Assembly: GCA_944320015.1 (NCBI GenBank)
Contig: CALUFO010000002.1
Span: forward strand, 62,001 to 126,000
DNA: 64,000 nucleotides
Direction of reading: 5' to 3'
From: an uncultured Barnesiella sp.
GTDB taxonomy: Bacteria > Bacteroidota > Bacteroidia > Bacteroidales > Barnesiellaceae
Below are positions 17,619-26,469 of this stretch, piece by piece (positions within the stretch are counted from its first letter, which is position 1; the number at the start of each line of letters is the position of its first letter). The notes beneath the pieces are model-generated. The model was not told the DNA's origin and ran no database searches. It saw only the letters and a program-made list of their open reading frames with translations. The position numbers and the translations under genes were made by a program.

Positions 17619-19115
17619 TTATATGATAAATTTGTTGATTGCGTCGATAAAGGCTTCGGCCGAAGCTGCGACAATATCGGTATTGGCCGAGAACCCATAA
17701 TACGAAGTCCCATTGTAGAGAACGGTCATGTGCACTTTCCCGACGTCGTCGCTTCCTTTGGTAATCGCTTGTATGAGAAATTCGTTGACCACCATTTTGC
17801 GGTGTATGATGCAGCGGATAGCGTTTATCGCCGCGTCGACAGGCCCGTTACCCGAAGCGGCTGCTTCGAATTTTTCTCCGGCAATATCCAATCCTATACT
17901 TGCCACCGATTTTATTCCTACACCGGCGGTGACTTGGAGGAAATCGAGCCGTACGCGCGCATTGGCGGTGCGCTCTTTCCCTACGAGCATGAGAATATCG
18001 TCGTCGTTGATGTCTTTTTTGCGGTCGGCCAGTTTGAGGAATGCGTCATAGGCTTTGTCCAAAGCCTCTTTTTCCAGCTCGATGCCCAGCAGGTGAAGCC
18101 GGTGCTTCAAGGCAGCGCGGCCGCTTCGGGCGGTCAGTACGATAGAGTTTTCGTCGATGCCGACATCTTTGGGGTCGATGATTTCGTAGCTTTCCCGGTT
18201 CTTCAATACGCCGTCTTGGTGGATACCCGAGGAGTGGGCAAAGGCGTTACGTCCTACAATCGCTTTGTTGGGTTGCACCGGCATGTTCATCAGGTTGGAA
18301 ACCAACCGGCTTATTCCATAGATTTTTTGAGTGTTGATATTGGTCTCTATTTGTAAGTTTCGGTGGCATTTGCAAATCATGGCAATTTCTTCGAGGGCGG
18401 TGTTCCCGGCTCTTTCTCCAATGCCGTTTATGGTAACTTCGGCTTGCCGGGCTCCGTTTTGTATGCCGGCCATGGTGTTTGCCGTAGCCATTCCGAGGTC
18501 GTTGTGGCAGTGCGTGGCGATTGTTACACGGTCTATGCCGGTGACATGTTCTTTCAGGTAGAGAATCTTTTGCCCAAATTCGTAGGGGAGACAATATCCT
18601 GTGGTATCGGGGATATTGATAACTGTGGCTCCGGCTTTTATGACGGCTTCGACCACGCGGGCCAGATATTCATTATCGGTTCGCCCGGCGTCTTCGGCAT
18701 AGAATTGCACGTCTTCCACATATTTTTTTGCATACTTGACGGCGGCGACGGCTCTTTCGATAATTTCTTCTCGGGTGGAATTGAATTTGTATTTGATATG
18801 GTAGTCCGAGGTGCCTATACCGGTGTGTATGCGTTTATGCTTGGCATATTGGAGGGCTTCGGCCGCGACTTTTATATCATTTTCTACGGCGCGGGTGAGG
18901 GCGCATATCGTGGGCCATGTGACGGCTTTGGATATTTCGACGACAGACTCGAAATCGCCGGGGCTGGACACCGGGAATCCCGCTTCGATAATATCGACTC
19001 CGAGCGCTTCCAATGCTTTGGCGACTTGTATTTTTTCGACTGTGTTGAGTTGACACCCGGGAACTTGCTCGCCATCTCTTAGTGTAGTATCAAAAATAAA
19101 TAACCTGTCAGACAT
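17619..19115 (-). CDS. leuA: 2-isopropylmalate synthase
   Basis: Condenses acetyl-CoA with 2-oxoisovalerate, the first step committed to leucine. The 498-aa protein has the [17 protein letters not shown] signature (residues 8-24), metal-binding [15 protein letters not shown] (about 200), [14 protein letters not shown], and a C-terminal regulatory domain (about 365-498) that normally binds leucine for feedback inhibition. It is the first structural gene of leuA-leuC-leuD-synthase-leuB. Control has two visible layers: the feedback domain, and the leader-peptide attenuator just upstream (19141-19278). Confidence 0.98.
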   Translation of the reverse strand: MSDRLFIFDTTLRDGEQVPGCQLNTVEKIQVAKALEALGVDIIEAGFPVSSPGDFESVVEISKAVTWPTICALTRAVENDIKVAAEALQYAKHKRIHTGIGTSDYHIKYKFNSTREEIIERAVAAVKYAKKYVEDVQFYAEDAGRTDNEYLARVVEAVIKAGATVINIPDTTGYCLPYEFGQKILYLKEHVTGIDRVTIATHCHNDLGMATANTMAGIQNGARQAEVTINGIGERAGNTALEEIAMICKCHRNLQIETNINTQKIYGISRLVSNLMNMPVQPNKAIVGRNAFAHSSGIHQDGVLKNRESYEIIDPKDVGIDENSIVLTARSGRAALKHRLHLLGIELEKEALDKAYDAFLKLADRKKDINDDDILMLVGKERTANARVRLDFLQVTAGVGIKSVASIGLDIAGEKFEAAASGNGPVDAAINAIRCIIHRKMVVNEFLIQAITKGSDDVGKVHMTVLYNGTSYYGFSANTDIVAASAEAFIDAINKFII

Positions 19116-19140
19116 ACTTTATTGTGTATATGAGATTAAT

Positions 19141-19172
19141 AAAAAACCTTTCTCGACATTCTGTGAGAAAGG
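19141..19172 (-). terminator. Attenuator terminator of the leu operon
   Basis: A perfect 8-bp stem CCTTTCTC/GAGAAAGG (19172-19165 and 19154-19147) with a 10-nt loop and six T residues (19146-19141), lying between the leader peptide and leuA. The upstream strand TTTCTCAC (19170-19163) can instead pair with GTGAGAAA (19216-19209), which begins within the last codon and stop of the leader peptide, giving an alternative 8-bp anti-terminator. The two structures are mutually exclusive. Confidence 0.85.
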
Positions 19173-19212
19173 CTATATCTTGTCTAAGTCGTAGATTGCT
19201 CAACACTATTTC

Positions 19213-19278
19213 TCACTTCTGGTCGTATTTATTCGATAGAAGGTCAATAATTAGGTTGTTTAGCAATTCGATAGTCAT
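19213..19278 (-). CDS. leuL: leu operon leader peptide (21 aa)
   Basis: A short frame of 21 codons beginning MTIELLNNLIIDLLSN and ending KYDQK, stop TGA. Five Leu and three Ile codons make up over a third of it, clustered at residues 3-14, and no large gene overlaps it. It begins about 26 bp after the -7 promoter element and is followed by the attenuator stem. The model: a ribosome stalled at Leu (or Ile) codons leaves GTGAGAAA free to form the anti-terminator; a ribosome that reaches the stop codon covers it and lets the terminator form. The gene name is used by analogy with enteric leader peptides; no sequence similarity to them is claimed. Confidence 0.8.
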   Translation of the reverse strand: MTIELLNNLIIDLLSNKYDQK

Positions 19279-19303
19279 GGCCAAAATGGTTTTGTTTCTG
19301 ACG

Positions 19304-19334
19304 CAAAGGTAATCATTATTTTGAAAAGACAAAA
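19304..19334 (-). promoter_or_regulatory. Promoter of the leu operon
   Basis: Minus strand: -7 element TACCTTTG (19311-19304) and -33 element TTTTG (19334-19330), spaced by 18 nt. It places the transcript start about 20 nt before the leader peptide. The remainder of this gap (19335-19422) is AT-rich with nothing recognised. Confidence 0.8.
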
Positions 19335-19422
19335 TAAAATGTTTTATTTTATCTGTTTTTCTTGATAATTTGTAATTATATCTGATGAAAAAGCGGTTAT
19401 TTGTAATTGTTCTTTGAGCGTT

Positions 19423-20040
19423 TCAGAAACTAATACCCAGCCGGATAGATACCAAATGGCAGCCGTTGATGTCTTGGTAAATTCCTTTTTCATCGGTAAA
19501 AGGCGATAATTGGTAAAAGTTATATCCGATGAGGATATGAGAACCGAATTTCCGACTGACCGATAGGTTCATGCCCAATCCTGCCGAGCCGAAAAAACCG
19601 CCTTGGTGCTCGCTTTTGTGCATTTGGTTCATGGAGTATCCGGCTCGGAAATCGACGAAAAGTAGCGAGTTATTACTGAGCAAATTGCTGCGGAACAGCG
19701 CATAGATGGGCAAGTAGTGCCGATTGTTGGAGAACGAGTTGTGCAAGCCTACGCCTAACCCAAAGCATTTAATGGTGCGGGAGCGGTATCCGCCGAAAAG
19801 GTCTATGTCGAATGATGAGAGGTCATTGCCCGACATGTCGATCGAAGCACCCACTTCGGCTCCGAATGTAAAAGGTTTGAGCTTTCGCTCGGTGGTTCCT
19901 ATGTCCGACAAATTGCTTTTGCGCATAACATATTGGTTGTTCCCGTCTGCGAAGCTGGTAGACGGGTTTTGTGCCGCAAGGATTTGTACAGCGAAGCAGG
20001 TGGCAATGCACAGCAGTGTGCGGTATAAATATTTGGTCAT
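19423..20040 (-). CDS. Exported outer-membrane beta-barrel protein, unknown function
   Basis: A protein of about 205 aa. I start it at the ATG at 20040 because MTKYLYRTLLCIATCFAVQILAA is a clean signal peptide ending before QNPS; the frame stays open 54 bases further upstream without a better start. The mature part is built of alternating strands (FTFGAEVGASIDMSG, SFDIDLFGGYRSRTIKCFGLGVGLHNSF, SLLFVDFRAGYSMNQ, GSAGLGMNLSVSRKFGSHILIGYNF) and ends in ...LVSIRLGISF, a C-terminal aromatic residue typical of outer-membrane barrels. It is of the size of small Bacteroidota OmpW-like or PorT-like barrels. No specific role can be assigned. It is transcribed away from rpoD's terminator. Confidence 0.75.
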   Translation of the reverse strand: MTKYLYRTLLCIATCFAVQILAAQNPSTSFADGNNQYVMRKSNLSDIGTTERKLKPFTFGAEVGASIDMSGNDLSSFDIDLFGGYRSRTIKCFGLGVGLHNSFSNNRHYLPIYALFRSNLLSNNSLLFVDFRAGYSMNQMHKSEHQGGFFGSAGLGMNLSVSRKFGSHILIGYNFYQLSPFTDEKGIYQDINGCHLVSIRLGISF

Positions 20041-20117
20041 GGTTTTTATGCTATTGTTTGAAGCGAAGATAAATGATTTATTGCGATTAAGCAATTTAAG
20101 ATAGAGATTTTAAAATG

Positions 20118-20150
20118 AAAAAAACCGACCCAGTTTGCAGGTCGGTTTTT
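20118..20150 (-). terminator. Intrinsic terminator after the primary sigma gene
   Basis: Stem AAAACCGACC/GGTCGGTTTT with a 9-nt loop, and a T-rich tract on the minus strand, 30 bp after the sigma-factor stop codon. Confidence 0.88.
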
Positions 20151-20180
20151 CCTGTCCTGCTGGCGGACAATCCAATACGT

Positions 20181-21041
20181 TTATCCCAAATAAGTTTTCA
20201 ATAACTTACTTCTCGAAGCGGTGCGGAGTCTTCTGATGGCTTTTTCTTTAATCTGGCGGACACGCTCTCGGGTCAATCCGAATTTGTCGCCGATTTCTTC
20301 GAGGGTCATCTCTTGGCAGCCAATCCCGAAAAACATTTTGATGATTTCGCTTTCGCGGGGAGTAAGTTGTTTGAGTGCGCGATCGATCTCTTTCGAGAGC
20401 GATTCGTTGATTAACGAACGGTCGGCGATGGGGGAGTCGTCGTTGACCAGCACATCGAGCAGGCTGTTGTCTTCGCCTTCTACAAAAGGGGCGTCTACCG
20501 AAATATGCCTTCCCGAGACTTTTAATGTGTCGGAAATTTTATCGACGGGGATGTCCAACTCTTCGGCCAGCTCTTCGGGAGAGGGACGACGCTCGTTTTC
20601 TTGCTCGAACTTGGAGAGGGCTTTGCTGATTTTGTTGAGCGAGCCTACTTGATTGAGCGGTAAACGAACGATGCGCGATTGCTCGGCGAGAGCTTGAAGA
20701 ATGGATTGACGAATCCACCATACCGCATAGGATATAAATTTGAAACCTCTTGTTTCGTCAAATTTTTCGGCAGCCTTGATTAGTCCCAAGTTGCCTTCGT
20801 TGATTAGGTCGGGAAGGCTCAACCCTTGGTTTTGGTATTGTTTGGCAACCGAAACTACGAAACGCAAGTTGGCTCGGGTCAATTTCTCCAAAGCGGCATG
20901 GTCTCCCTTTTTGATGCGTTGGGCAAGCTCTACCTCTTCTTCTACCGTAATCAAGTCCTCGCGTCCGATTTCTTGCAGGTATTTATCAAGCGAGGCGCTT
21001 TCCCTGTTCGTAATCGATTTTGTAATTTTTAATTGTCTCAT
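20181..21041 (-). CDS. rpoD: Primary RNA polymerase sigma factor (RpoD/SigA), Bacteroidota short form
   Basis: The housekeeping sigma factor, 286 aa. It lacks the large acidic region 1.1 and non-conserved region of proteobacterial sigma-70, as is usual in this phylum, whose promoters use TAnnTTTG instead of TATAAT. Region 1.2 is [12 protein letters not shown]; region 2 holds [20 protein letters not shown] and [17 protein letters not shown]; region 3 is at about 130-190; region 4 (about 225-280) has [16 protein letters not shown] and the [20 protein letters not shown] helix-turn-helix. It is monocistronic with its own promoter and terminator. Confidence 0.97.
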   Translation of the reverse strand: MRQLKITKSITNRESASLDKYLQEIGREDLITVEEEVELAQRIKKGDHAALEKLTRANLRFVVSVAKQYQNQGLSLPDLINEGNLGLIKAAEKFDETRGFKFISYAVWWIRQSILQALAEQSRIVRLPLNQVGSLNKISKALSKFEQENERRPSPEELAEELDIPVDKISDTLKVSGRHISVDAPFVEGEDNSLLDVLVNDDSPIADRSLINESLSKEIDRALKQLTPRESEIIKMFFGIGCQEMTLEEIGDKFGLTRERVRQIKEKAIRRLRTASRSKLLKTYLG

Positions 21042-21067
21042 CTTGCAATATCGAGATTTTGGGATTG

Positions 21068-21075
21068 CAAATATA
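21068..21075 (-). promoter_or_regulatory. -7 promoter element for rpoD
   Basis: TATATTTG on the minus strand, 27 bp before the start codon. It is nearly palindromic with a plus-strand TATATTTG at 21077-21084, so divergent transcription is possible. Confidence 0.6.
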
Positions 21076-21236
21076 GTATATTTGTTGTTAATAAAGTTGT
21101 AAAAAATGTTTAATTTTGAACGGGTTTCGATAAATACTCCGATTTGTGGTTCGAAACGCGTTCTTTCTCCACTACTACAACGTTTTACAGAGCTTCCTGT
21201 TTTCTTCTTTAAATATATTTGCAGATTAAGATTTAA

Positions 21237-21274
21237 CAGTTGGATATGGCTTTTTCACAAGCCATATCCAACTG
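21237..21274. terminator. Long perfect hairpin downstream of degQ
   Basis: A 16-bp perfect stem (21237-21252 and 21259-21274) with a 6-nt loop, ending 4 bp from the DegQ stop codon. It probably terminates or protects the degQ transcript, although the minus-strand T tract is poor. The plus-strand side carries a five-T tract (21276-21280), so it could also terminate a plus-strand RNA. The remaining gap to rpoD (21085-21236) holds no gene. Confidence 0.65.
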
Positions 21275-21278
21275 CTTT

Positions 21279-22775
21279 TTAGTCGGCCAAATCTACCGCA
21301 TAATACATCATTTTTCCATTGGGATATAGGCCGGTGATAAACATGACTTTTTGACTGCTGTTTGATTTGACGATAGAGTCATACATTGTTTCCAAATCGC
21401 TCACTGTTTTCATCGGCGTGTTGTTGATTTCAAGGATAACAAACCCGTCTCTCATGCCGGCGGCTTTGAACTTCCCGTCTTTCAACCCGACGATTTGTAT
21501 GCCGTATCGAATGTTCATCTCCCGCAGGCTCTTGGAATCCAGTTCTTTGAATCCGGCGCCCAACGAGTCCATTCCGGCGATTTTGGTAATCTCTGTATTT
21601 CCTTGGCTATTTTTCAACGTCAGCGATACCGTTTTTGATTCGGAGCCTCTCAACAGGCCTATTTTTATTTTATCCCCGGGACGATATTTGCTCAATTGTT
21701 CCGAGAGCATGGCTCCGTTCTTTATCTTCACGCCATTGAGCGAGGTTATGACATCGCCCTCTTTTATGCCGGCCTCCATTGCCGCGCTGCGGTTATATAC
21801 TTCGCCTACATAGATGCCTTCCTGTACTTCGAGGTCCTTTTCTTTGGCCAGTTCCGAATTGATTTCCATGTATCCTATACCCAATACGGCGCGTTGCACG
21901 GCTCCATATTCTTTCAGGTCGGTAATGACTTTGCTGACAATGCTGGTCGGAATGGCGAACGAATAACCGGCGTAGCTTCCTGTCTCGGAATAAATGGCGG
22001 TGTTGATTCCTACCAGTTCGCCGGCAGTATTGACCAGCGCGCCACCACTGTTACCGGGGTTGACGGCGGCGTCGGTTTGGATAAAAGCCTCGATGCCCAT
22101 TTTTTGGCCGCGGGGATTCAACGAGCTTATGCTACGGGCTTTGGCGCTTACGATACCGGCGGTAACTGTCGAGGTGAGCCCCAGTGGGTTACCGACGGCG
22201 AGAACCCATTCTCCCACTTTCAAATTGTCGGAATCGCCGAATTTGACAATCGGCAGATCTTTGGCGTCGATTTTAATGAGTGCGAGGTCGGTCGAGGGGT
22301 CGGTTCCGATGACGCGCCCGTTGAAAGTGCGGTTGTCGTTGAGTGTAATATCCAATTTGTCGGCACCTTCGACCACATGATTGTTGGTTACGATATATCC
22401 GTCGGGGGTAATGATGACACCCGAGCCCAATCCGGTGCGGGGTTGAGGCTGTATATTGCGCCCGCCTTGCCCGAAAAAGTATTCAAAGAAAGGATCAAAT
22501 CCACCCAATTGGTTTTGCTTGGGGGTGGAGATGGATTTTATACTTACTACGGCGTTGACCGTGTTCTCGGCGGCTATGGTAAAATCGGTTTCGACGGCCG
22601 GCCGGTTCACTACCCGGGTAAAGCGGGTGGGCTGGGCAAATTCATTCTCGAGTGCTTGATCCTCGATGCTCGAATTGCTGGATTTATTTAATAGGCTGTA
22701 TGCTCCGATGGTAATACCGGAACTTAGTAAAGCGACTAAGGCAATACCCATCAATTTTTTTCCGTAAACATTCAT
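21279..22775 (-). CDS. Do/DegQ-type periplasmic serine protease
   Basis: An HtrA-family protease-chaperone of 498 aa. An N-terminal signal anchor (residues 8-28, LMGIALVALLSSGITIGAY) exports it. The trypsin-like domain has the triad His in VTNNHVVEGADK (about 133), Asp in DPSTDLALIKID (about 164) and Ser in NPGNSGGALVNTAG (about 243). Two PDZ domains follow (about 290-380 and 405-490). It degrades or refolds damaged envelope proteins. It is monocistronic. Confidence 0.95.
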   Translation of the reverse strand: MNVYGKKLMGIALVALLSSGITIGAYSLLNKSSNSSIEDQALENEFAQPTRFTRVVNRPAVETDFTIAAENTVNAVVSIKSISTPKQNQLGGFDPFFEYFFGQGGRNIQPQPRTGLGSGVIITPDGYIVTNNHVVEGADKLDITLNDNRTFNGRVIGTDPSTDLALIKIDAKDLPIVKFGDSDNLKVGEWVLAVGNPLGLTSTVTAGIVSAKARSISSLNPRGQKMGIEAFIQTDAAVNPGNSGGALVNTAGELVGINTAIYSETGSYAGYSFAIPTSIVSKVITDLKEYGAVQRAVLGIGYMEINSELAKEKDLEVQEGIYVGEVYNRSAAMEAGIKEGDVITSLNGVKIKNGAMLSEQLSKYRPGDKIKIGLLRGSESKTVSLTLKNSQGNTEITKIAGMDSLGAGFKELDSKSLREMNIRYGIQIVGLKDGKFKAAGMRDGFVILEINNTPMKTVSDLETMYDSIVKSNSSQKVMFITGLYPNGKMMYYAVDLAD

Positions 22776-23011
22776 AATCTATTTGTTTAAAATGTTAATA
22801 TTCGATTGTATTTAAGTTTTTCAGACGTTAAATTTAATACATTTATCGTGCCGTTATAACTGTCGCATCATCTTTTTAAGCTCTTTTAATAAGCCGAATA
22901 GTGCCTTAACAGGGGTTAACGTGTTTCCAATTTAAAGAACGGGAAAAATGGCATTTTTGTATGTTATATTGTCTGTTAAAATGCTTGAAGCCGAAAAAGC
23001 TACTGACAGAA

Positions 23012-23043
23012 TTGCCTTCTTTGCCATTTTTATCGTATATTTG
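23012..23043 (+). promoter_or_regulatory. Promoter of the RNase P RNA gene
   Basis: TATATTTG at 23036-23043 with a TTG at 23012-23014 (21-nt spacing). The distance from the -7 element to the first base of P1 is about 5 nt, as expected for a stable RNA. The rest of the 22776-23011 gap shows nothing else convincing. Confidence 0.7.
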
Positions 23044-23048
23044 CGACG

Positions 23049-23394
23049 TACAGCAGGACGGTCTGTCGCTCGCCATGCGCGGGAGGAAAGTCCGGGCAAC
23101 ACAGAGCGCCATACTTCCTAACGGGAAGCTATTCGTGAGGGTAGAGTAGCGTAACAGAGAATAACCGCTGCGCAAGCAGTAAGGGTGAAAAGGTGAGGTA
23201 AGAGCTCACCGGGCTTTACAGCAATGTAGAGTGCCGTACGTCTTATGGGTTGTAAGGTTATGTATACCGGCGTTTGTAGGGTGGCTCGCCCGATGCCGGG
23301 GGGTAAACCGCTGGAGCCTTGTGGCGACACAAGGTCGAGATAAATGACAGACACTCTTTCGAGAGTACATAACCCGGCTTACAGGCCTGCTGTA
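23049..23394 (+). ncRNA. rnpB: RNase P RNA (class A)
   Basis: The catalytic RNA of RNase P, which matures tRNA 5' ends. The near-universal core is visible: GGAGGAAAGTCCGGGCA (P4 and CR-I, around 23081) and, near the 3' end, GAGATAAATGACAGAC followed by ACATAACCCGGCTTAC (CR-V and the 3' strand of P4, from 23336). P1 closes the molecule: TACAGCAGG at 23049-23057 pairs perfectly with CCTGCTGTA at 23386-23394. The length of about 346 nt is normal for type A. The purine-rich GTAAGGGTGAAAAGGTGAGG section and the GTAAACCGCTGGAGC segment are also typical. Confidence 0.97.
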
Positions 23395-23401
23395 TTTTTT
23401 T
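23394..23401 (+). terminator. T tract ending rnpB
   Basis: A run of T after the P1 3' strand; P1 itself acts as the terminator stem. The YihY gene starts 30 bp further on. Confidence 0.6.
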
Positions 23402-23431
23402 GGAAGTAGTTTTTCGTACAATAATAGATTT

Positions 23432-24802
23432 ATGGTGAGGCGTAAAAACAGCCCGTCTTTTTTTGCACGAGCCAATTTTTTCATACGGAGATTGTGGCAT
23501 TTCGTTTCGGTCGATATTTGGCATATCACCGAATATAAATTGCATATCCATATTCTTAAAACGTTGAATCTATCGGTGCGCTGCTTTTTGAACGAGAAGT
23601 TACAGGAGAAGGCTTCGGCGCTCACTTTCAGTACGATTCTAGCCATAGTCCCGGCGTTGGCCATGCTGTTTGCGATTTGCAAGGGATTTGGGTTCCAGCA
23701 TATTATGCAAAGCCAGCTGTTTGATTATTTCCCGGCACAGCGCAATGCGTTGCAGTATATGTTGGGATTTGTCGACCAATATCTCGACCAGATGAAAGGC
23801 GGGGTATTTGTGGGTATTGGCCTTTGCTTCCTGTTGTGGACATTGATAAGCCTGTTGTCCAATATCGAGCGGGCTTTTAATGATATTTGGCAGGTACGGG
23901 GCGGCCGCTCGTTTTACCGTAAGGTGACCGACTACACTTCGATGTTTCTGATTTTACCCATATTAATGGTGGCGTCGAGCGGTTTTTCTCTGTTTATGTC
24001 GACAATGCTCAATTCGTCGGTGATATTTGATTTTATGACCCCTTTGTTACGATGGGTTTTTCGACTGGCCCCCTATATCCTCACGGCATTGTTTTTCACG
24101 GCAATTTATATTTTTATTCCCAATACCAAGGTTAAATTCAAATATGCCTTTATTTCGGGGCTTATCTGTGGAGCGATATTCCAGATTTTTCAATTTATCT
24201 ACATTTCGGGGCAGATATGGGTGTCGAAGTACAATGCCATTTACGGTAGTTTCGCGTTCCTGCCGTTGTTGCTCATCTGGATACAGTTTTCATGGTTGAT
24301 TTGTTTGTTTGGAGCCGTATTGACCTATTCATCTCAAAATGTGGTGAATTTCAATTTTGAGAAGGAGACCAACGACATATCACGGCGCTATTCCGATTAT
24401 ATAGCCTTGGTTATAGCGACCATTATCACACATCGTTTTAGAGACGGGCTTCCTCCCATGACCAAGGGGCAAATATCGAAACGTTACGCCATACCCATAC
24501 AATTGGTGGAGCGCACGGTCGATATGCTGGAACGGGTGGAGATTATCTCACAAACGTTGTCGGAGGAAGAACGGGTTCCCGCTTATCAGCCGGCGATAGA
24601 CATCAACAGGCTGTCGGTGGGGTACTTGCTGAGGACGATAGACCGCGAGGGCGATGAAGATTTCATTAGCGATTTGAAAGCCTATTTTTCCGCAGAGTGG
24701 AAAGTAATAGTAGATACCCGTCGGGTTATGGAAGAGGAGGGCGACAAGATTGATTTGAAAGATTTACAAATAGAGGAGAGCATGATAACTCCCGCTAAAT
24801 AA
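23432..24802 (+). CDS. YihY/BrkB family inner-membrane protein
   Basis: A 456-aa membrane protein of the YihY (formerly RNase BN) family. About six membrane helices lie between residues 60 and 310, including ALTFSTILAIVPALAMLFAI, VFVGIGLCFLLWTLISLLSNIE, and the conserved YGSFAFLPLLLIWIQFSWLICLFGAVLTYS. A cytoplasmic C-terminal part of about 135 residues resembles a winged-helix/metal-responsive region (KRYAIPIQLVERTVDMLERVEII). The family was once misnamed a ribonuclease; its true role is unknown. The next gene begins within 10 bp. Confidence 0.9.
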   Translation: MVRRKNSPSFFARANFFIRRLWHFVSVDIWHITEYKLHIHILKTLNLSVRCFLNEKLQEKASALTFSTILAIVPALAMLFAICKGFGFQHIMQSQLFDYFPAQRNALQYMLGFVDQYLDQMKGGVFVGIGLCFLLWTLISLLSNIERAFNDIWQVRGGRSFYRKVTDYTSMFLILPILMVASSGFSLFMSTMLNSSVIFDFMTPLLRWVFRLAPYILTALFFTAIYIFIPNTKVKFKYAFISGLICGAIFQIFQFIYISGQIWVSKYNAIYGSFAFLPLLLIWIQFSWLICLFGAVLTYSSQNVVNFNFEKETNDISRRYSDYIALVIATIITHRFRDGLPPMTKGQISKRYAIPIQLVERTVDMLERVEIISQTLSEEERVPAYQPAIDINRLSVGYLLRTIDREGDEDFISDLKAYFSAEWKVIVDTRRVMEEEGDKIDLKDLQIEESMITPAK

Positions 24803-24811
24803 TAGATGTAT

Positions 24812-25189
24812 ATGAAAAATGTGATTTCTACCAATTTGGCCCCTCAGGCCATAGGCCCATACAGTCAGGCAATCGAGGCCGGCGGTATGGTCTTTCTTTC
24901 GGGGCAATTGCCTATCGACCCCACGACGGGAGCAATGCCCGAGGGCATTCAGGCGCAAACTCGCCAGTCGTTTGAGAATATAAAGGCAATTCTTGCCGAG
25001 GCCGGTTGTACGGTCGAGAATATAGTGAAGACAACGGTTTTTTTGGCCGACATGTCACTTTTCGGTGAGATGAACGAAATTTATGCCCAACAGTTTGGTT
25101 CGGCTTTCCCGGCTCGTTCGGCATTTGCCGTTAAGGAGTTGCCCAAACAGGCTTTGGTCGAAATTGAAGTTATTGCGGTAAAGGCATAA
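24812..25189 (+). CDS. ridA: RidA family 2-iminobutanoate/2-iminopropanoate deaminase
   Basis: Hydrolyses reactive enamine/imine intermediates released by PLP enzymes such as threonine dehydratase, protecting branched-chain metabolism. About 125 aa, the normal size. The family features LAPQAIGPYSQAIEAGGMVFLSGQLP, the conserved Arg in FPARSAFAV and the C-terminal ALVEIEVIAVKA are all present. I choose the ATG at 24812 (MKNVIST); an in-frame ATG at 24806 adds two residues. Its 3' end overlaps the convergent folC by 20 bp. Confidence 0.95.
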   Translation: MKNVISTNLAPQAIGPYSQAIEAGGMVFLSGQLPIDPTTGAMPEGIQAQTRQSFENIKAILAEAGCTVENIVKTTVFLADMSLFGEMNEIYAQQFGSAFPARSAFAVKELPKQALVEIEVIAVKA

Positions 25190-26462
25190 ATTTCAATAAG
25201 TCGGCAACAACGAAAGTACTGCCGCCCACGAAAATCAAGTCGTCGGGGCGGCTTTCTTTTTCGGCGGCTTCTACCGCTTGTCGCACACAGGGATAGCTTG
25301 TCCCGTTGAGCCCCGCTTTTAGAGCCAATTCTTGTAGTTGTTCTTGTGGTAATGCCCGGGGGATAGAGGCTCGTGTGAAATAATAGACAGCTTCTTTGGG
25401 AAGCATGGACAGCACCCCTGTAATATCTTTGTCGTTGACCATTCCTATGACAATGCGTAGGGTATGGTAGGATTCGTTTTGAAGTTGGCGAGCAATATAT
25501 TGTATGCCTCCGGTGTTGTGGCCGGTGTCGCAGATGAGTCGAGGCGACGATTTCAATTGCTGCCAACGCCCCACTAAGCCGGTCAGTCGGGTGACATGAG
25601 CAAAGGCTTCGTAGACCGATTGATCGGAAATGCGGTATCCCAACGCCCGCAACTGATTTACGGCTGTCAGCACGGTAGCCGCATTCTTCTCTTGGCATAG
25701 TCCGCTCAATTCTCCAATTAAATGGGGGTATTCGGGCAAATCGAACTCCCAATTGCCTACATGTTGTATGGCCGAGTCGAACTGTATTTGCTCTTCGGCA
25801 AAGAAAATAGGGGCGTTCATTTCTTGTGCCCGTTCTATGAATACCTGTTTTACCTCGCCTTGCGCCTCGCCGATAACTACCGGAATACCGGCTTTTATGA
25901 TTCCGGCTTTTTCCCGGGCTATTTGGGGCAGTGTGTTCCCCAGCATTTGTACATGGTCATAGCTGATATTGGTGATGATGCACAAGTCGGGGGTGATGAT
26001 GTTCGTGCTGTCCAATCTCCCTCCCAATCCTACTTCGACGACAGCGACATCGACCTGTTGCTCGGCAAAGTAATTGAAGGCCATCATCATGGTCAATTCG
26101 AAAAACGAAGGGTGGATGTGGAGTGTGGGAGCTACATGTTTTTCGGCAAAACGGACAACCTCTTCTTGGGGTATCGTTACTCCGTCGATGCGAATGCGCT
26201 CCCTGAAATCGAGCAGGTGGGGCGATGTATAAAGCCCTGTTTTGTATCCGTTTAGTTGCAATATGGCGGCCAAAAGGTGCGAGACCGAGCCTTTTCCGTT
26301 GGTACCGGCTATGTGTATGGTGCGAAATTTGCGGTGTGGGTGGCCGAAGTATCGGTCCAATGCTTCGCTATTTTGCAGCCCCGGCTTATAGGCCGCACTG
26401 CCTATTTGTTGAAAAACAGGCAGCTGTTTGTATAGATATTCGAGTGTTTCTTCGTAATTCAT
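25170..26462 (-). CDS. folC: Bifunctional dihydrofolate/folylpolyglutamate synthase
   Basis: Adds glutamate to dihydropteroate and to folates, ATP-dependent. The protein is about 430 aa. The P-loop HIAGTNGKGSVSHLLAAIL is near residue 48, the Mur-ligase features YTSPHLLDFRERIRIDG and VEVGLGGRLDSTN follow, and the C-terminal domain has RLICDTGHNTGGIQYIA. I set the start at 26462 (MNYEETLEYL); the longer open frame upstream only runs into the neighbouring transporter gene. It lies 7 bp after the second chromate-transporter half and overlaps RidA by 20 bp at its 3' end. Confidence 0.96.
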   Translation of the reverse strand: MNYEETLEYLYKQLPVFQQIGSAAYKPGLQNSEALDRYFGHPHRKFRTIHIAGTNGKGSVSHLLAAILQLNGYKTGLYTSPHLLDFRERIRIDGVTIPQEEVVRFAEKHVAPTLHIHPSFFELTMMMAFNYFAEQQVDVAVVEVGLGGRLDSTNIITPDLCIITNISYDHVQMLGNTLPQIAREKAGIIKAGIPVVIGEAQGEVKQVFIERAQEMNAPIFFAEEQIQFDSAIQHVGNWEFDLPEYPHLIGELSGLCQEKNAATVLTAVNQLRALGYRISDQSVYEAFAHVTRLTGLVGRWQQLKSSPRLICDTGHNTGGIQYIARQLQNESYHTLRIVIGMVNDKDITGVLSMLPKEAVYYFTRASIPRALPQEQLQELALKAGLNGTSYPCVRQAVEAAEKESRPDDLIFVGGSTFVVADLLKFMPLPQ

Positions 26463-26469
26463 TTTCTGT

